A stretch of 50,113 nucleotides of DNA from Rhodococcus aetherivorans (GCF_011058165.1 NZ_JAALEG010000043.1:1-50113); one strand, 5' to 3'; positions 34,020 to 43,221 are shown, numbered from the stretch's first letter. Notes: a model not told the origin generated them from the letters alone. Numbers and translations: made by a program.

Positions 34020-34964
34020 TCAGAGGGCGAGCGCCTGCGCGGCCGAGAAGTTACGGGCGGGGTCCCGGTCGCCGAAGTAGCCGCCGACCCGTTCGGCGAG
34101 GCTCTCCGGGGTCCACCGGACGTCCGCGTCGAAGCGCTGCTCGACGACGGGCGCGGCCATGAGCGCGACCATCGGGCCGTAGACGACGAAGACCTGGCCG
34201 TTGATCCGGTCCGCCGCGGGCGACGCCAGGTAGGCGACCAGTGCCGAGACGTGCTCGGGCGACAGTGGATCCACCTCCCCCTCGGGCGCGGCACCGAAGA
34301 CGCCCTCCGTCATCGCGGTGCGGGCCCGCGGGCAGATGGCGTTGGCGCGCACCCCGTACCGGGACAGGCCCCGCGCGGCGGAGAGGGTGAGTGCCGTGAT
34401 TCCCGCCTTGGCGGCGCCGTAGTTGGCCTGCCCCTCGGGGCCGAGCAGGCCGGCCTCGGAGGACGTGTTGACGATCCGGCCGTAGACGGGACCGCCGGCC
34501 TTCTTGGACTCGCCACGCCAGTACGCCGCCGCGTTGCGGCACAGCAGGAAATGGCCGCGCAGGTGCACGGCGATCACCGCATCCCAGTCCTCGTCGGACA
34601 TGTTGAACAGCATGCGGTCCCGCACGATTCCGGCGTTGTTGACGACGATGTCGAGGCCGCCGAAGCGTTCCTGTGCCGTCGCGAGCAGCGCGTCGGCCGT
34701 GGCACGTTCCGCGACGCTGCCGGCGACGAACGCCGCATCGGCGCCGAGGTCGCGGATCTCGGCGAGAGTGTCCTCGACGGCATCGGTCGCCGCGAGATCG
34801 TTGACGACCACCGCGGCGCCGGCCCGGGCCAGCGCGACGGCCTCCGCCCGGCCGAGCCCGGCACCGGCGCCGGTGACGACGGCGACCTTGCCGTCGAGAC
34901 CCAGGCCCCCCTCGTCCGTCGCACCGTTTCCTGCGGGGCCGAGACCGTTGCCGGTTGCACTCAT
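34020..34964 (-). CDS. hsd4A: Hsd4A-type 17-beta-hydroxysteroid dehydrogenase / side-chain 3-hydroxyacyl-CoA dehydrogenase
   Basis: A 314-residue SDR matching the Rv3502c position: cofactor loop VVTGAGAGLGRAEA, NNAGIVRDRMLFNM, catalytic Ser in VNTSSEAGLLG, Tyr/Lys in ANYGAAKAG and a C-terminal extension RWTPESLAERVGGYF. Hsd4A enzymes oxidise the 22-hydroxyl of steroid acyl-CoA and can act on 17-hydroxysteroids. ATG 34964 is about 90 bases downstream of its own KstR-like box. Confidence 0.87.
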   Translation of the reverse strand: MSATGNGLGPAGNGATDEGGLGLDGKVAVVTGAGAGLGRAEAVALARAGAAVVVNDLAATDAVEDTLAEIRDLGADAAFVAGSVAERATADALLATAQERFGGLDIVVNNAGIVRDRMLFNMSDEDWDAVIAVHLRGHFLLCRNAAAYWRGESKKAGGPVYGRIVNTSSEAGLLGPEGQANYGAAKAGITALTLSAARGLSRYGVRANAICPRARTAMTEGVFGAAPEGEVDPLSPEHVSALVAYLASPAADRINGQVFVVYGPMVALMAAPVVEQRFDADVRWTPESLAERVGGYFGDRDPARNFSAAQALAL

Positions 34965-35051
34965 GGACGCGCTCTCCCTAGCGATGTCGGGCGGCCCACC
35001 CGGGGCCGCCGCGCTCCTGGTCGCCGCGGATTCCGGCGACCCCCGGAAATG

Positions 35052-35065
35052 TAGAACGTGTTCTC
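35052..35065. promoter_or_regulatory. KstR-like box before hsd4A
   Basis: TAGAACGTGTTCTC, near-palindromic with the AACnnGTT core, in the gap between fdxD (stop 35086) and hsd4A (start 34964), so hsd4A can be regulated apart from fdxD. Confidence 0.8.
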
Positions 35066-35085
35066 GTTTCTGACAAGGGGCGCCG

Positions 35086-35271
35086 TCAGGCCTCGCTCAG
35101 CGCCGCACGCGGGCACTGGGCGATTGCCGTGCGCACGTCCTCCTCCCGCTCCGGCGAGATGGGGTGCGTGACGACCAGCTCGTCGTCGTCGTTCAGATCG
35201 AACACCTCGGGCGCGATTCCCACACACACGCCGTTCGCCTCGCAACGATCGAAGTCGACCTTGACCTCCAT
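35086..35271 (-). CDS. fdxD: Ferredoxin FdxD ([3Fe-4S] type)
   Basis: 61 residues with three cluster cysteines: RCEANGVCVGIAPEVF supplies two and AQCPRAA the third, with no fourth Cys in the usual place, as in [3Fe-4S] ferredoxins serving P450s. Many acidic residues. GCGAGG lies 7 bases before the ATG at 35271. Same position as Rv3503c, beside hsd4A and fadE26. Probably donates electrons to a steroid P450 or to an acyl-CoA dehydrogenase-linked step. Confidence 0.88.
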   Translation of the reverse strand: MEVKVDFDRCEANGVCVGIAPEVFDLNDDDELVVTHPISPEREEDVRTAIAQCPRAALSEA

Positions 35272-35349
35272 GAACAGACCTCGCTTCTCGCTTGCTCGAC
35301 CGATCGGGCGCCGGACGCGCGGGCTGGCGCGACGGCTCGAAAACCAGGC

Positions 35350-35363
35350 TAGAACGCGTTTCA
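35350..35363. promoter_or_regulatory. KstR-like box between fdxD and fadE26
   Basis: TAGAACGCGTTTCA with the AACnnGTT core, 79 bases from fdxD and 88 from fadE26, so it can govern both divergent units. Confidence 0.75.
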
Positions 35364-35450
35364 GTTCTGTGCAATGATTCGGGAACATCGCCGAGCCGGT
35401 CCCGGTCCTCGGCCGTCGACCAGCTGCCTACCCGACGAACGGAGCGGTTC

Positions 35451-36629
35451 GTGGACATCGCGTACACCCCGCAGCAAGAGGAACTCCGCGCGCAGTTGCG
35501 CGCCTACTTCGCCGACCTGATGACCCCCGAACGACGGGAGGCGCTCGCCGCGACCACGGGCGAGTACGGCGCCGGCAACGTGTACCGGGAGGTCGTCCAG
35601 CAGATGGGCAAGGACGGCTGGCTCACGCTCGGCTGGCCCGAGGAGTACGGCGGGCAGAACCGTTCGGCCATGGACCAGCTCATCTTCACCGACGAGGCCG
35701 CGATCGCCGGCGCGCCGGTCCCGTTCCTCACCGTCAACTCGGTGGCGCCCACGATCATGCACTTCGGCACGCCCGAGCAGAAGGAGTTCTTCCTGCCGAG
35801 GATCTCCGCCGGCGAGCTGCACTTCTCCATCGGCTACTCCGAGCCCGAGGCGGGCACGGATCTCGCGTCGCTGCGCACCACCGCCGTGCGCGACGGCGAC
35901 GAGTGGGTGATCAACGGCCAGAAGATGTGGACGAGCCTGATCGCCTACGCCGACTACGTGTGGCTCGCGTGCCGCACCGATCCGAATGCCCGGAAGCACA
36001 AGGGCATCAGCGTCCTCATCGTGCCCACCACCGCCGAGGGGTTCTCGTACACGCCCGTGCACACCATGGCCGGCCCCGACACCAGCGCCACCTATTACCA
36101 GGACGTGCGCGTCCCGGCGTCCGCGCTCGTCGGCGCGGAGAACGGCGGCTGGGCGCTGATCACCAACCAGCTCAACCACGAACGCGTCGCGCTCACCTCC
36201 GCGGGCCCGATCCTCACCGCGCTGCAGGAAGTGCGCGCGTGGGCGCAGCACACCCGCCTGCCCGACGGCCGCCGCGTCCTCGATCAGGAATGGGTGCAGA
36301 TCAACCTGGCCCGGGTCCACGCCAAGGCCGAGTACCTGAAGCTGATGAACTGGGAGATCGCTTCCAGCACTGCGCCGCTCGGACCCGCACCGGCGTCGGC
36401 GAACAAGGTGTTCGGCACCGAGTTCGCCACCGAGGCCTACCGCCTGCTGATGGAGATCCTCGGCCCGTCGGCCACGCTGCGGCAGAACTCCCCGGGCGTG
36501 CTGCTGCGGGGCCGGCTCGAACGGATGCATCGCAGCTCCCTGATCCTCACCTTCGGCGGCGGCACCAACGAGGTCCAGCGCGACATCATCGCGATGACCG
36601 CCCTCGGACAGCCACCCGCCAAGCGCTGA
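35451..36629 (+). CDS. fadE26: Acyl-CoA dehydrogenase FadE26 (ChsE4-like)
   Basis: 392 residues, acyl-CoA dehydrogenase fold: N-terminal helices (IAYTPQQEELRAQLRAYF), GWLTLGWPEEYGG, beta domain with SIGYSEPEAGTDLASLRT, and the C-terminal FAD region ending ILTFGGGTNEVQRDIIAMTALG. FadE26 pairs with FadE27 as an alpha2beta2 enzyme that oxidises the C26-oyl side chain of sterols. GTG 35451 has GGAG 7 bases upstream; an upstream frame extension has no ribosome site. First gene of fadE26-fadE27-fadD17. Confidence 0.92.
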   Translation: MDIAYTPQQEELRAQLRAYFADLMTPERREALAATTGEYGAGNVYREVVQQMGKDGWLTLGWPEEYGGQNRSAMDQLIFTDEAAIAGAPVPFLTVNSVAPTIMHFGTPEQKEFFLPRISAGELHFSIGYSEPEAGTDLASLRTTAVRDGDEWVINGQKMWTSLIAYADYVWLACRTDPNARKHKGISVLIVPTTAEGFSYTPVHTMAGPDTSATYYQDVRVPASALVGAENGGWALITNQLNHERVALTSAGPILTALQEVRAWAQHTRLPDGRRVLDQEWVQINLARVHAKAEYLKLMNWEIASSTAPLGPAPASANKVFGTEFATEAYRLLMEILGPSATLRQNSPGVLLRGRLERMHRSSLILTFGGGTNEVQRDIIAMTALGQPPAKR

Positions 36630-36652
36630 CACTCCACCGGAAGGGACAAACC

Positions 36653-37768
36653 GTGGACTTCACCCTCACCGAGGCGCAGCAGGACCTCGCCGGCCTCACC
36701 CGCCGCATCGTCACCGAGATCGTCACCAACGACCACCTGCGCCGGCTCGACGCCGCCGACGACCGCATCGACCACACCCTGTGGGACGCGCTCGCCTCCT
36801 CGGGCATCCTCGGCGCGGCACTGCCCGAGTCCGTCGGCGGCGACGGCTTCGGACCGCTCGAACAGACGAGCATCCTCACCGAACTCGGCCGCGGCGTCGC
36901 CGCCGTCCCCTACCTGTCCTCGATCGTCGTGTCCGCCGCCGCTGTCGCCGAGTTCGGCAGCGACGCGCAGCGTCGCGACTGGGGCGAACCCGCCGCCACC
37001 GGCGAGAAGATCCTCACCACCGCCCTCGAGGAGGAACTGAACGACGACCCCACGTCGCCGACCACCATGGCACGTCGCGCCGACGGCGGATGGATCGTCG
37101 ACGGCACCAAGATCCTCGTCGACGCCGCGCCCGCCGCGGACCTGTTCCTCGTGCCGGCCTCGACCCCCGACGGCGTCACCGTGCTCCTCGTCCGTCCCGG
37201 CGATCCCGGCGTGACCGTGACCCGCCAGTACGACACCGGCCTCGGCTGCCTCGGGACGCTCACCCTCGCCGCGGCCTCCGTGCCCGGGGACCGCGCGCTC
37301 GGCACCGACGGCCACGCGGTCACCGTGTGGCTGCGCGACCGCGGGCTGCTCGGCTCGGCCGCATACCAGTACGGGGTGCTCGACCGGGCGCTCGAACTCA
37401 CCGCCGGGTACGCCCGCGAGCGGGTGCAGTTCGATCGGCCCATCGGCAGCTTCCAGGCGGTGGCCCAGCGGCTCGCCGACGCCTACATCGACGTCAAGGG
37501 CGCCCGGCTCACCCTGTGGCAGGCGGCCTTCCGCGCGGAGGCCGGGCTGCCCGACACCGGGGAGCTGCGCACGGCCGCGTTCTGGGCCGCCGACGCCGGG
37601 CACCGCGTTGCGCACACACTCGTACACGTCCACGGCGGAGTCGGCCTGGACGAGGACCACCCCGTGCACCGGTACTTCCTGGCCGCCAAACACCACGAGT
37701 TCCACCTCGGGTCGGCCACCGCGCAGCTGCGGCACCTCGGCGCGTCCCTCGCGGAGGCGCCGGCGTGA
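36653..37768 (+). CDS. fadE27: Acyl-CoA dehydrogenase FadE27 (ChsE5-like)
   Basis: 371 residues, the partner subunit: DFTLTEAQQDLAGLTRRI, ALPESVGGDGFGPLEQ, and ERVQFDRPIGSFQAVAQRLADAY typical of this half, then VHVHGGVGLDEDHPVHRYF. GTG 36653 with GGAAGGG at 7 bases. Its stop overlaps a possible GTG of the fadD17 frame. Length equals Rv3505. Confidence 0.92.
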   Translation: MDFTLTEAQQDLAGLTRRIVTEIVTNDHLRRLDAADDRIDHTLWDALASSGILGAALPESVGGDGFGPLEQTSILTELGRGVAAVPYLSSIVVSAAAVAEFGSDAQRRDWGEPAATGEKILTTALEEELNDDPTSPTTMARRADGGWIVDGTKILVDAAPAADLFLVPASTPDGVTVLLVRPGDPGVTVTRQYDTGLGCLGTLTLAAASVPGDRALGTDGHAVTVWLRDRGLLGSAAYQYGVLDRALELTAGYARERVQFDRPIGSFQAVAQRLADAYIDVKGARLTLWQAAFRAEAGLPDTGELRTAAFWAADAGHRVAHTLVHVHGGVGLDEDHPVHRYFLAAKHHEFHLGSATAQLRHLGASLAEAPA

Positions 37769-37827
37769 GCGTCCCGATCAGCGGAACCGGCACCCCACCC
37801 GCCGCGGCGATGCCCCAGGATGCCGGC

Positions 37828-39462
37828 ATGACCGACGTCCCCACCGTGACCGCGCTCCTCGAACGGCTCGCCACCGTCGACGATCGTGGCCTGCAGTTCG
37901 AGAACATGTCGCTGTCGTGGCGCGAGCACGTGCAGGCCGGCCGGGACCGGGCCGCCCTGTTGCACGAACTGCTCGACCCACGCAGACCCCGGCACTTCGG
38001 GATCCTCATGGACAACGTGCCGGAGTTCTCGATGCTGCTCGGCGCCGCGGCGCTGTCCGGCTCGGTGGTGGTCGGGCTGAACACCACCCGTCGCGGGCAG
38101 GCCCTCGCCCGCGACATCGCGCTCGCGGACTGCCAGGTGGTGTTCACCGAGGCCGCGAACGCGCGGCTGCTGGACGGACTCGACCTCGGCGGCGTCCGGG
38201 TGATCGACGTCGACTCCGCCGAGTGGGCCGATCTGCTCGCTCCCCACACCGGTTCCACCGCCGCGCCGGCGCCCGTCGCCGCGACCGATCTGTTCATGCT
38301 GATCTTCACGTCCGGCACCAGCGGCGACCCGAAGGCCGTGTGCTGCACCCACGAGAAGATCACCGGCCCCGGAGTGATGCTCGCGGAACGGTTCGGTCTC
38401 GGCGCCGACGACGTCGTGTACGTGTCGATGCCGATGTTCCACTCCAACGCGATGATGGCCGGCTGGGCGGTGGCGCTGGCGGCCGGGGCCGGGATCGCCC
38501 TGCGGCGCAGGTTCTCCGCCTCCGGCTTCCTGCCGGACGTGCGCCGCTTCGGCGTCACCTACGCCAACTACGTGGGAAAGCCGTTGTCCTACATCGTCGC
38601 CACCCCGGAGGAGCCCGGCGAGGCGGACAATCCCCTGCGCATCATGTACGGCAACGAGGGCACGGCGCCCGCGATCGCCGAGTTCCGCCGGCGGTTCGGC
38701 GCGACGGTCGTCGACGGGTTCGGCTCCACCGAGGGCGGCATCTCGATCTCCGCGGCGCCCGATGCGCCGCCCGGGGCGCTGGGACGGCTGCCCGAGGGCG
38801 TGCGGATCCTCGAACCGGACACCGGATCGCCCTGTCCGGTCGCCGAGTTCGATGCCGACGGCCGCATCCTCAACGCCGACGTCGCGACCGGTGAGCTCGT
38901 CAACGTCGCCGGGGCCGGACTGTTCGCCGGCTACTACAAGAACCCGGAGGCCGACGCCGAGCGGGTGCGCGACGGCCGGTACCACAGCGGCGATCTCGGC
39001 TACGCCGACGCCGACGGGTTCGTCTACTTCGCCGGCCGCAGTTCCGGCTGGATGCGCGTCGACGGCGAGAACATCGCGGCCGCTCCGATCGAGCGGGCCC
39101 TGCTCCGCTACCCGGGCTTCGCGCAGGTCTCGGTCTACGCGGTCCCGGATCCGCAGGTCGGCGACCGGGTGATGGCCGCGGTCATCCCGACCGCGGATTC
39201 CGCGTTCGACCCCGTCGCACTCGCCGGGTTCCTCGACGCGCAGGGCGATCTCGGCCCCAAGCAGCTGCCGACGCTGATCCGGGTGTGCCGGGACTTCCCG
39301 CGCACCGCCACGTTCAAGATCCTCACCCGCACACTCAGCGCCGAGCGGTGGCACTGCGCCGACCCGGTATGGGTCCGCCGCCGCGGCGAGCGCGAGTTCA
39401 CGCCGCTGACCGACGACCTGGCGGCCGAGTTGCAGCCGCAGGTCACCGGATCGGGCCGATAG
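37828..39462 (+). CDS. fadD17: Steroid acyl-CoA ligase FadD17
   Basis: 544 residues of the ANL superfamily: P-loop LIFTSGTSGDPKAVCC, YGNEGTAPAIAEFRRRF, ATP-binding GFGSTEGGIS, adenylate Asp in YHSGDLGYADADG, hinge GRSSGWMRVDGENI and a C-terminal Lys in TATFKILTR. It activates sterol side-chain acids with CoA. The ATG at 37828 aligns with the family start (TDVPTVTALLERL); an in-frame GTG at 37765 overlaps the fadE27 stop and would add 21 residues. Confidence 0.88.
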   Translation: MTDVPTVTALLERLATVDDRGLQFENMSLSWREHVQAGRDRAALLHELLDPRRPRHFGILMDNVPEFSMLLGAAALSGSVVVGLNTTRRGQALARDIALADCQVVFTEAANARLLDGLDLGGVRVIDVDSAEWADLLAPHTGSTAAPAPVAATDLFMLIFTSGTSGDPKAVCCTHEKITGPGVMLAERFGLGADDVVYVSMPMFHSNAMMAGWAVALAAGAGIALRRRFSASGFLPDVRRFGVTYANYVGKPLSYIVATPEEPGEADNPLRIMYGNEGTAPAIAEFRRRFGATVVDGFGSTEGGISISAAPDAPPGALGRLPEGVRILEPDTGSPCPVAEFDADGRILNADVATGELVNVAGAGLFAGYYKNPEADAERVRDGRYHSGDLGYADADGFVYFAGRSSGWMRVDGENIAAAPIERALLRYPGFAQVSVYAVPDPQVGDRVMAAVIPTADSAFDPVALAGFLDAQGDLGPKQLPTLIRVCRDFPRTATFKILTRTLSAERWHCADPVWVRRRGEREFTPLTDDLAAELQPQVTGSGR

Positions 39463-39480
39463 GCGATCCGGCACGAGGAC

Positions 39481-39511
39481 TTGAACCTGACGTTGCGTCA
39501 GGTCGTAGCGT
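39481..39511 (+). promoter_or_regulatory. MerR-type promoter with 19-bp spacer
   Basis: -35 TTGAAC (39481-39486) and -10 TAGCGT (39506-39511) are 19 bases apart, the long spacer typical of MerR-activated promoters. An 8-bp dyad ACCTGACG-TTG-CGTCAGGT (39485-39503) sits in the spacer. The ATG at 39519 is 7 bases after the -10, so the transcript is probably leaderless. The likely regulator is the TipA-like protein of the second gene. Confidence 0.8.
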
Positions 39512-39518
39512 CCGCCCC

Positions 39519-40010
39519 ATGACGACGAACGAACCCCGATCCCTCACGGTGGACGACATCATCGACGTCGCGGCGGCCCTGCCCGGGGTGGTGGCGACGA
39601 CGGCCGGGGAGGACAACGGCGCGCCCCGGCAGGCGTGGGGCGACACCTTCCTGTTCTTCGATCCGGACGGCACCACCCCCGCCGACCGCAGGTTCCCGTT
39701 CGCCACGGTCGTCGTCCACGACTACGACGGCTTCGACACCGCGTCCCACCTCTACCGGACGGGGGTGTTCCGGCTCAACGTCGCGGTCGGCCGCGACGAG
39801 TTCCGCGACCTGCTGGGTTACCCGCCGGCCGGGCACGCGCGGCACGGCGCCGCCGTGGACTACACCGCCCTCGATCTCCTGCTTCCCCATCCCGTGTACG
39901 CGCCGCAGGGGTGGGTGTCGATCCTGAACCCGGGCGTGCGCACCGCCGCACAGGTCCCCGGCCTGCTCGCCGTCGCCCACGCCCGGGCGGCGCGACGACA
40001 CCGGCCGTGA
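39519..40010 (+). CDS. DUF6194 family protein
   Basis: 163 residues with the conserved family pattern: LPGVVATTAGEDNGAPRQAW near the start, TFLFFDPDG, RFPFATVVVHDYDGFD, VFRLNVAVGRDEF and VSILNPGVRTAAQ. No membrane segment or catalytic motif is evident. Function unknown; the family often resembles YjbR-type DNA/ligand-binding folds. It lies directly under the MerR promoter, with no ribosome site, and its stop overlaps a possible GTG of the next gene. Confidence 0.8.
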   Translation: MTTNEPRSLTVDDIIDVAAALPGVVATTAGEDNGAPRQAWGDTFLFFDPDGTTPADRRFPFATVVVHDYDGFDTASHLYRTGVFRLNVAVGRDEFRDLLGYPPAGHARHGAAVDYTALDLLLPHPVYAPQGWVSILNPGVRTAAQVPGLLAVAHARAARRHRP

Positions 40011-40027
40011 CGGCGCATCATCGACGT

Positions 40028-40798
40028 GTGGACGGCGAGTACACGGTCGGGGACGTCGCGCGGATGGCCGGCGTCTCGGTGCGCACGCTCCACCACTACG
40101 ACCGGATCGGCCTGCTCGTGCCCCATGGACGCAGCGCCGGCAACCACCGCCTCTACTCGGCCGCCGACGTCGAGCGGCTGCGACGCATCCTGTTCTATCG
40201 CGCGCTCGACTTCGGCCTCGATGCCATTGCCGACATGCTCGCCGATCCGGGCGCGACCGTCGACGATCACCTCCGCCGCCAGCGGCGGCTTCTCGAACAG
40301 CGCCGGGACCACCTCATCGGTCTGCTCGCGGCGCTCGATCGCGAGCTCGAGGCGCGGCGCACGGGTGTATCGCTCACCCCTGAGGAGCAACTGGAGATCT
40401 TCGGAACCGACCGGTTCGCCGAACGATTCGCGGCCACCGAGCCGGACTGGCCGAATCACGACCAGTGGGAGCGGGCGGCGCACCGCGCCGCGGGGCACAC
40501 CAGGGAGGACTGGGAGACGATCAAGGCCGAGGCCGCCGCCGACATCCGAGCGTTCGTCGAGGCGATCGCGGCGGGCGAGCCGGCGGACGGACCGGTAGCG
40601 ATGGATGCCGCCGAGCAGCACCGCCGCCACCTCGAACGCTGGTTCGGCCCGTGCAGTCCGCAGCAGCACTGCGAGATCGCGGCCCTGTATATCTCCGGCG
40701 ACGCCGCCACCGCCGAGTGGGAGGAGCTGGCGCCCGGGCTGCCGCGGTTCGTCCACAACGCGATCGTCGCGAACGCGCGGCGTGTCCGTGGGTCGTGA
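40028..40798 (+). CDS. MerR-family regulator with TipAS drug-binding domain
   Basis: 256 residues: MerR wHTH (about 1-70, YTVGDVARMAGVSVRTLHHYDRIGLLVP), coiled-coil dimer helix (about 75-120) and a TipAS-type C-terminal domain (about 125-256, TPEEQLEIFGTDRF, HTREDWETIKAEAAADI, CEIAALYI), the part that binds thiopeptides and other hydrophobic drugs in TipA. The GTG at 40028 gives the usual start; the GTG at 40007 overlaps the upstream stop and adds 7 residues. It should activate the promoter at 39481-39511, so this pair is a self-regulated stress or drug-sensing unit. Confidence 0.87.
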   Translation: MDGEYTVGDVARMAGVSVRTLHHYDRIGLLVPHGRSAGNHRLYSAADVERLRRILFYRALDFGLDAIADMLADPGATVDDHLRRQRRLLEQRRDHLIGLLAALDRELEARRTGVSLTPEEQLEIFGTDRFAERFAATEPDWPNHDQWERAAHRAAGHTREDWETIKAEAAADIRAFVEAIAAGEPADGPVAMDAAEQHRRHLERWFGPCSPQQHCEIAALYISGDAATAEWEELAPGLPRFVHNAIVANARRVRGS

Positions 40799-40816
40799 CA
40801 CGGAGGTTCTCGTTCC

Positions 40817-40871
40817 GAGCGGGAGGATCCTGGTCGACGCACCCGCACGATGCCGCGACATACTCCCGCTC
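40817..40871. terminator. Weak hairpin between convergent regulator and P450 genes
   Basis: GAGCGGGAG (40817-40825) pairs with CTCCCGCTC (40863-40871) across a 37-base loop, between the MerR gene (end 40798) and the P450 gene (end 40870). Confidence 0.35.
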
Positions 40872-42090
40872 ACCGCCACAACCTCACGCTCGGCTGACGC
40901 AGGAGGGCGGGCAGGCTCACCCAGCCGCGGGTGAACGACGACTGCAGACGCACCCCCGATGCCGGATCGACCGACACGTGGGGATACCGGGCCAGCAACT
41001 CCTCGAGCGCAACCCGGGACTGCAGCTTCGCCAGGTGCGAGCCGATGCAGAAGTGGGGACCGCTGGAGAATCCGAGGTGCCGCGGAATCGGCCGGGTGAC
41101 GTCGAACTTCTCTGCGGTGTAGCCGAATTCGCGTTCGTCGCGATTGGCGGCGCCGTAGAGCATCATCACCTTCTCCCCGGCCGGAATCGTCACCCCGTGC
41201 AACTCGACGTCACGGGTGGTGGTGCGCGCGAGTCCCTGCACCGATCCCTCCAGCCGCAGCGTCTCCGTCAACGCGCCCGGGATCCGGGAAGGCTCGTCGA
41301 CGAGCAGGTCGCGCTGGCGGTGATCGGTGTCGAGCAGCATTACGGCGTGCGAGATCAGGTTTCCGGTGGTGTCGTTGCCGCCGGCCACCATGACGAAGCA
41401 GAACCCGAGGATCTCCCAGTCGGTGAGCAGTTCGCCGTCGGACTCGACGGTGGTCAGGGCGCTGATCAGGTCGTCGCCGGGTTCGCGGCGGCGCTCGCCG
41501 ATCAGGCGCGAGAAGTACTCGAACATCTCGGCGACGGCGTCGGGTGCGCTCATGGCGGCCACGTCGAATCCGCTGTCCTGCAACGCCGTCAGCGCGGCGA
41601 CCCACGGATCGAACCGGGCCCGGTCGGCCGCCGGCACGCCGAGCATCTCCGCCAGGACGAACGTCGGTACGGTCGAGGAGAATTCGCGGTGCAGATCGAC
41701 CTCGCGCCGCCCGGCGAACGAATCGAGCCGGCCGCGGACGAACCCGCGCACGGCGTCCTCGTGCGCCGCGACGCGCCGGGGCGTGAACCCCTTCGCGATC
41801 AGGCTGCGCAGCTGCCCGTGCCGCGGGGGGTCGAGCATGACGATCGTCGGGGCGAGACCCAGTGTGCCGATCTCGTCGGGAACGAACGTCAATCCCCCAG
41901 CGGACGAGTAGGTCTCGGTGTCGCGCACCGCGTTCCACACGTCCTCGAAACGGGACAGCACCCGGAACGGCGGAATGCCGTTCCGGGTGCTGACGTGGCG
42001 GTGCACCGGGTCCTCGTCCCGCAGCATCCGGTAGGCCGGGTAGGGGTCGGCCAGGAACTGCGGATCGAAGGGATCGTAGACGGTCACCAC
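40870..42090 (-). CDS. Cytochrome P450
   Basis: 406 residues, bacterial class I P450: I-helix oxygen-binding AGGNDTTGN, ExxR in LTETLRLEGS, heme loop FSSGPHFCIGSHLA (Cys about residue 348) and a helix-C-type HGQLRSLIAKGFTPRRV. The position is like cyp142 in mycobacteria (between the fadD19 block and neighbours), but overall sequence is not close to the CYP142 I remember, so the class is left open. It may hydroxylate a sterol side chain. Double GTG start at 42090/42087; 7 bases after the flavoprotein gene. Confidence 0.85.
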   Translation of the reverse strand: MVTVYDPFDPQFLADPYPAYRMLRDEDPVHRHVSTRNGIPPFRVLSRFEDVWNAVRDTETYSSAGGLTFVPDEIGTLGLAPTIVMLDPPRHGQLRSLIAKGFTPRRVAAHEDAVRGFVRGRLDSFAGRREVDLHREFSSTVPTFVLAEMLGVPAADRARFDPWVAALTALQDSGFDVAAMSAPDAVAEMFEYFSRLIGERRREPGDDLISALTTVESDGELLTDWEILGFCFVMVAGGNDTTGNLISHAVMLLDTDHRQRDLLVDEPSRIPGALTETLRLEGSVQGLARTTTRDVELHGVTIPAGEKVMMLYGAANRDEREFGYTAEKFDVTRPIPRHLGFSSGPHFCIGSHLAKLQSRVALEELLARYPHVSVDPASGVRLQSSFTRGWVSLPALLRQPSVRLWR

Positions 42091-42097
42091 CGGTCCG

Positions 42098-43210
42098 TCA
42101 CCGTGCTGCGTTCAACCGGTCCACGGCCCGCTCGTACCCCTCGACGAGCTCGGCCATGATCTCCGCGACCGGCCGGATCTCGTTCATCCGGCCGACGATC
42201 TGCCCGACGGGCATCGCGACGACCTCGGGATCGTCCGCGGCGGCGATCCGCTGGTGGGCTTCGCTCACGAGCAGGTTCTGCAACGGCATCGGCAGCGGCG
42301 ACGGGGCATCGGGCTTCGACCATGCCTCGGTCCACTTCGTCTTGAGCAGGCGGGCGGGCTTGCCGGAGTAGATCCGCGAGCGGACGGTGTCCGACGATGT
42401 CGCGCCCAGCAGGGCCCGCTGGACCGACGACGGGCCGTCGGCGGCAGCGCCGAGCTTGTATTCGGAGGTGGTGAGCCAGTAGGAACCCATCCACACCCCG
42501 GACGCGCCGAGCGCGAGCGCGGCCGCGACCTGCCGCCCGGAGCCGATACCGCCGGCGGCAAGCACCGCCGCCGAATCGCCGAGGGCGTCCACGATTTCGG
42601 GCCAGAGCACCATCGAGGCCACCTCGCCGGTGTGCCCGCCCGCCTCGTACCCCTGGGCGATGACGATGTCGACGCCGTTCTCGACGTGCCGCCGGGCATG
42701 CTCGACCGCCCCGGCGAGCGCCGCGACGGGCACCCCCTTCTCGTGGGCGAGGTCGATCACGTCCTTCGGCGGGGAGCCGAGCGCGTTGGCGATGAGCGCA
42801 GGCCGGTGCTCGAGGGCGACGTCCACATGTGCGCGGGCGACCGAGTGCAGCCAGCCGAGGACGCCGGCCGCGTGTTCGGCGGACTCGTCGAGCGGCGGCA
42901 CGCCGAGCTCGGCGAGGGTGCGCTCGACGAAGGCACGGTGCTCGGCGGGGATGAGCTTGTCGAGGTCGACGGCGGTGCCCTCGGTGGGAACCTTTGCGGG
43001 CATCACGACGTCGACCCCGTAGGGCTTGCCGTCGGTGTTCTCGTCCATCCAGGTGAGCACGGCGTCGAGCTCGTCCGGGTCGTTGAACCGGACACAGCCG
43101 AGGACGCCGAGACCACCGGCCCGGCTGATCGCGGCGGCGACGTGCTCGGACGGGGTGAACCCGAAGATCGGGTACTGGATGCCGAATTTCCTGCTGAGAT
43201 CGGTGTGCAT
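42098..43210 (-). CDS. Nitronate monooxygenase-like flavoprotein
   Basis: 370 residues, FMN TIM barrel of the NPD/2-nitropropane dioxygenase family: HTDLSRKFGIQYPIFGFTPS, GLGVLGCVRF, AQGYEAGGHTGEVASM (phosphate-binding loop) and AAGGIGSGRQVAAALALGASGVWMG. In sterol catabolism related proteins (IpdC) act on ring-derived CoA esters, so an enoyl-type reduction or oxidation is likelier than nitronate oxidation. ATG with AAGGGA upstream; lies between fadD19 and the P450 in one operon. Confidence 0.83.
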   Translation of the reverse strand: MHTDLSRKFGIQYPIFGFTPSEHVAAAISRAGGLGVLGCVRFNDPDELDAVLTWMDENTDGKPYGVDVVMPAKVPTEGTAVDLDKLIPAEHRAFVERTLAELGVPPLDESAEHAAGVLGWLHSVARAHVDVALEHRPALIANALGSPPKDVIDLAHEKGVPVAALAGAVEHARRHVENGVDIVIAQGYEAGGHTGEVASMVLWPEIVDALGDSAAVLAAGGIGSGRQVAAALALGASGVWMGSYWLTTSEYKLGAAADGPSSVQRALLGATSSDTVRSRIYSGKPARLLKTKWTEAWSKPDAPSPLPMPLQNLLVSEAHQRIAAADDPEVVAMPVGQIVGRMNEIRPVAEIMAELVEGYERAVDRLNAAR

Positions 43211-43221
43211 CCCGGTCCCTT

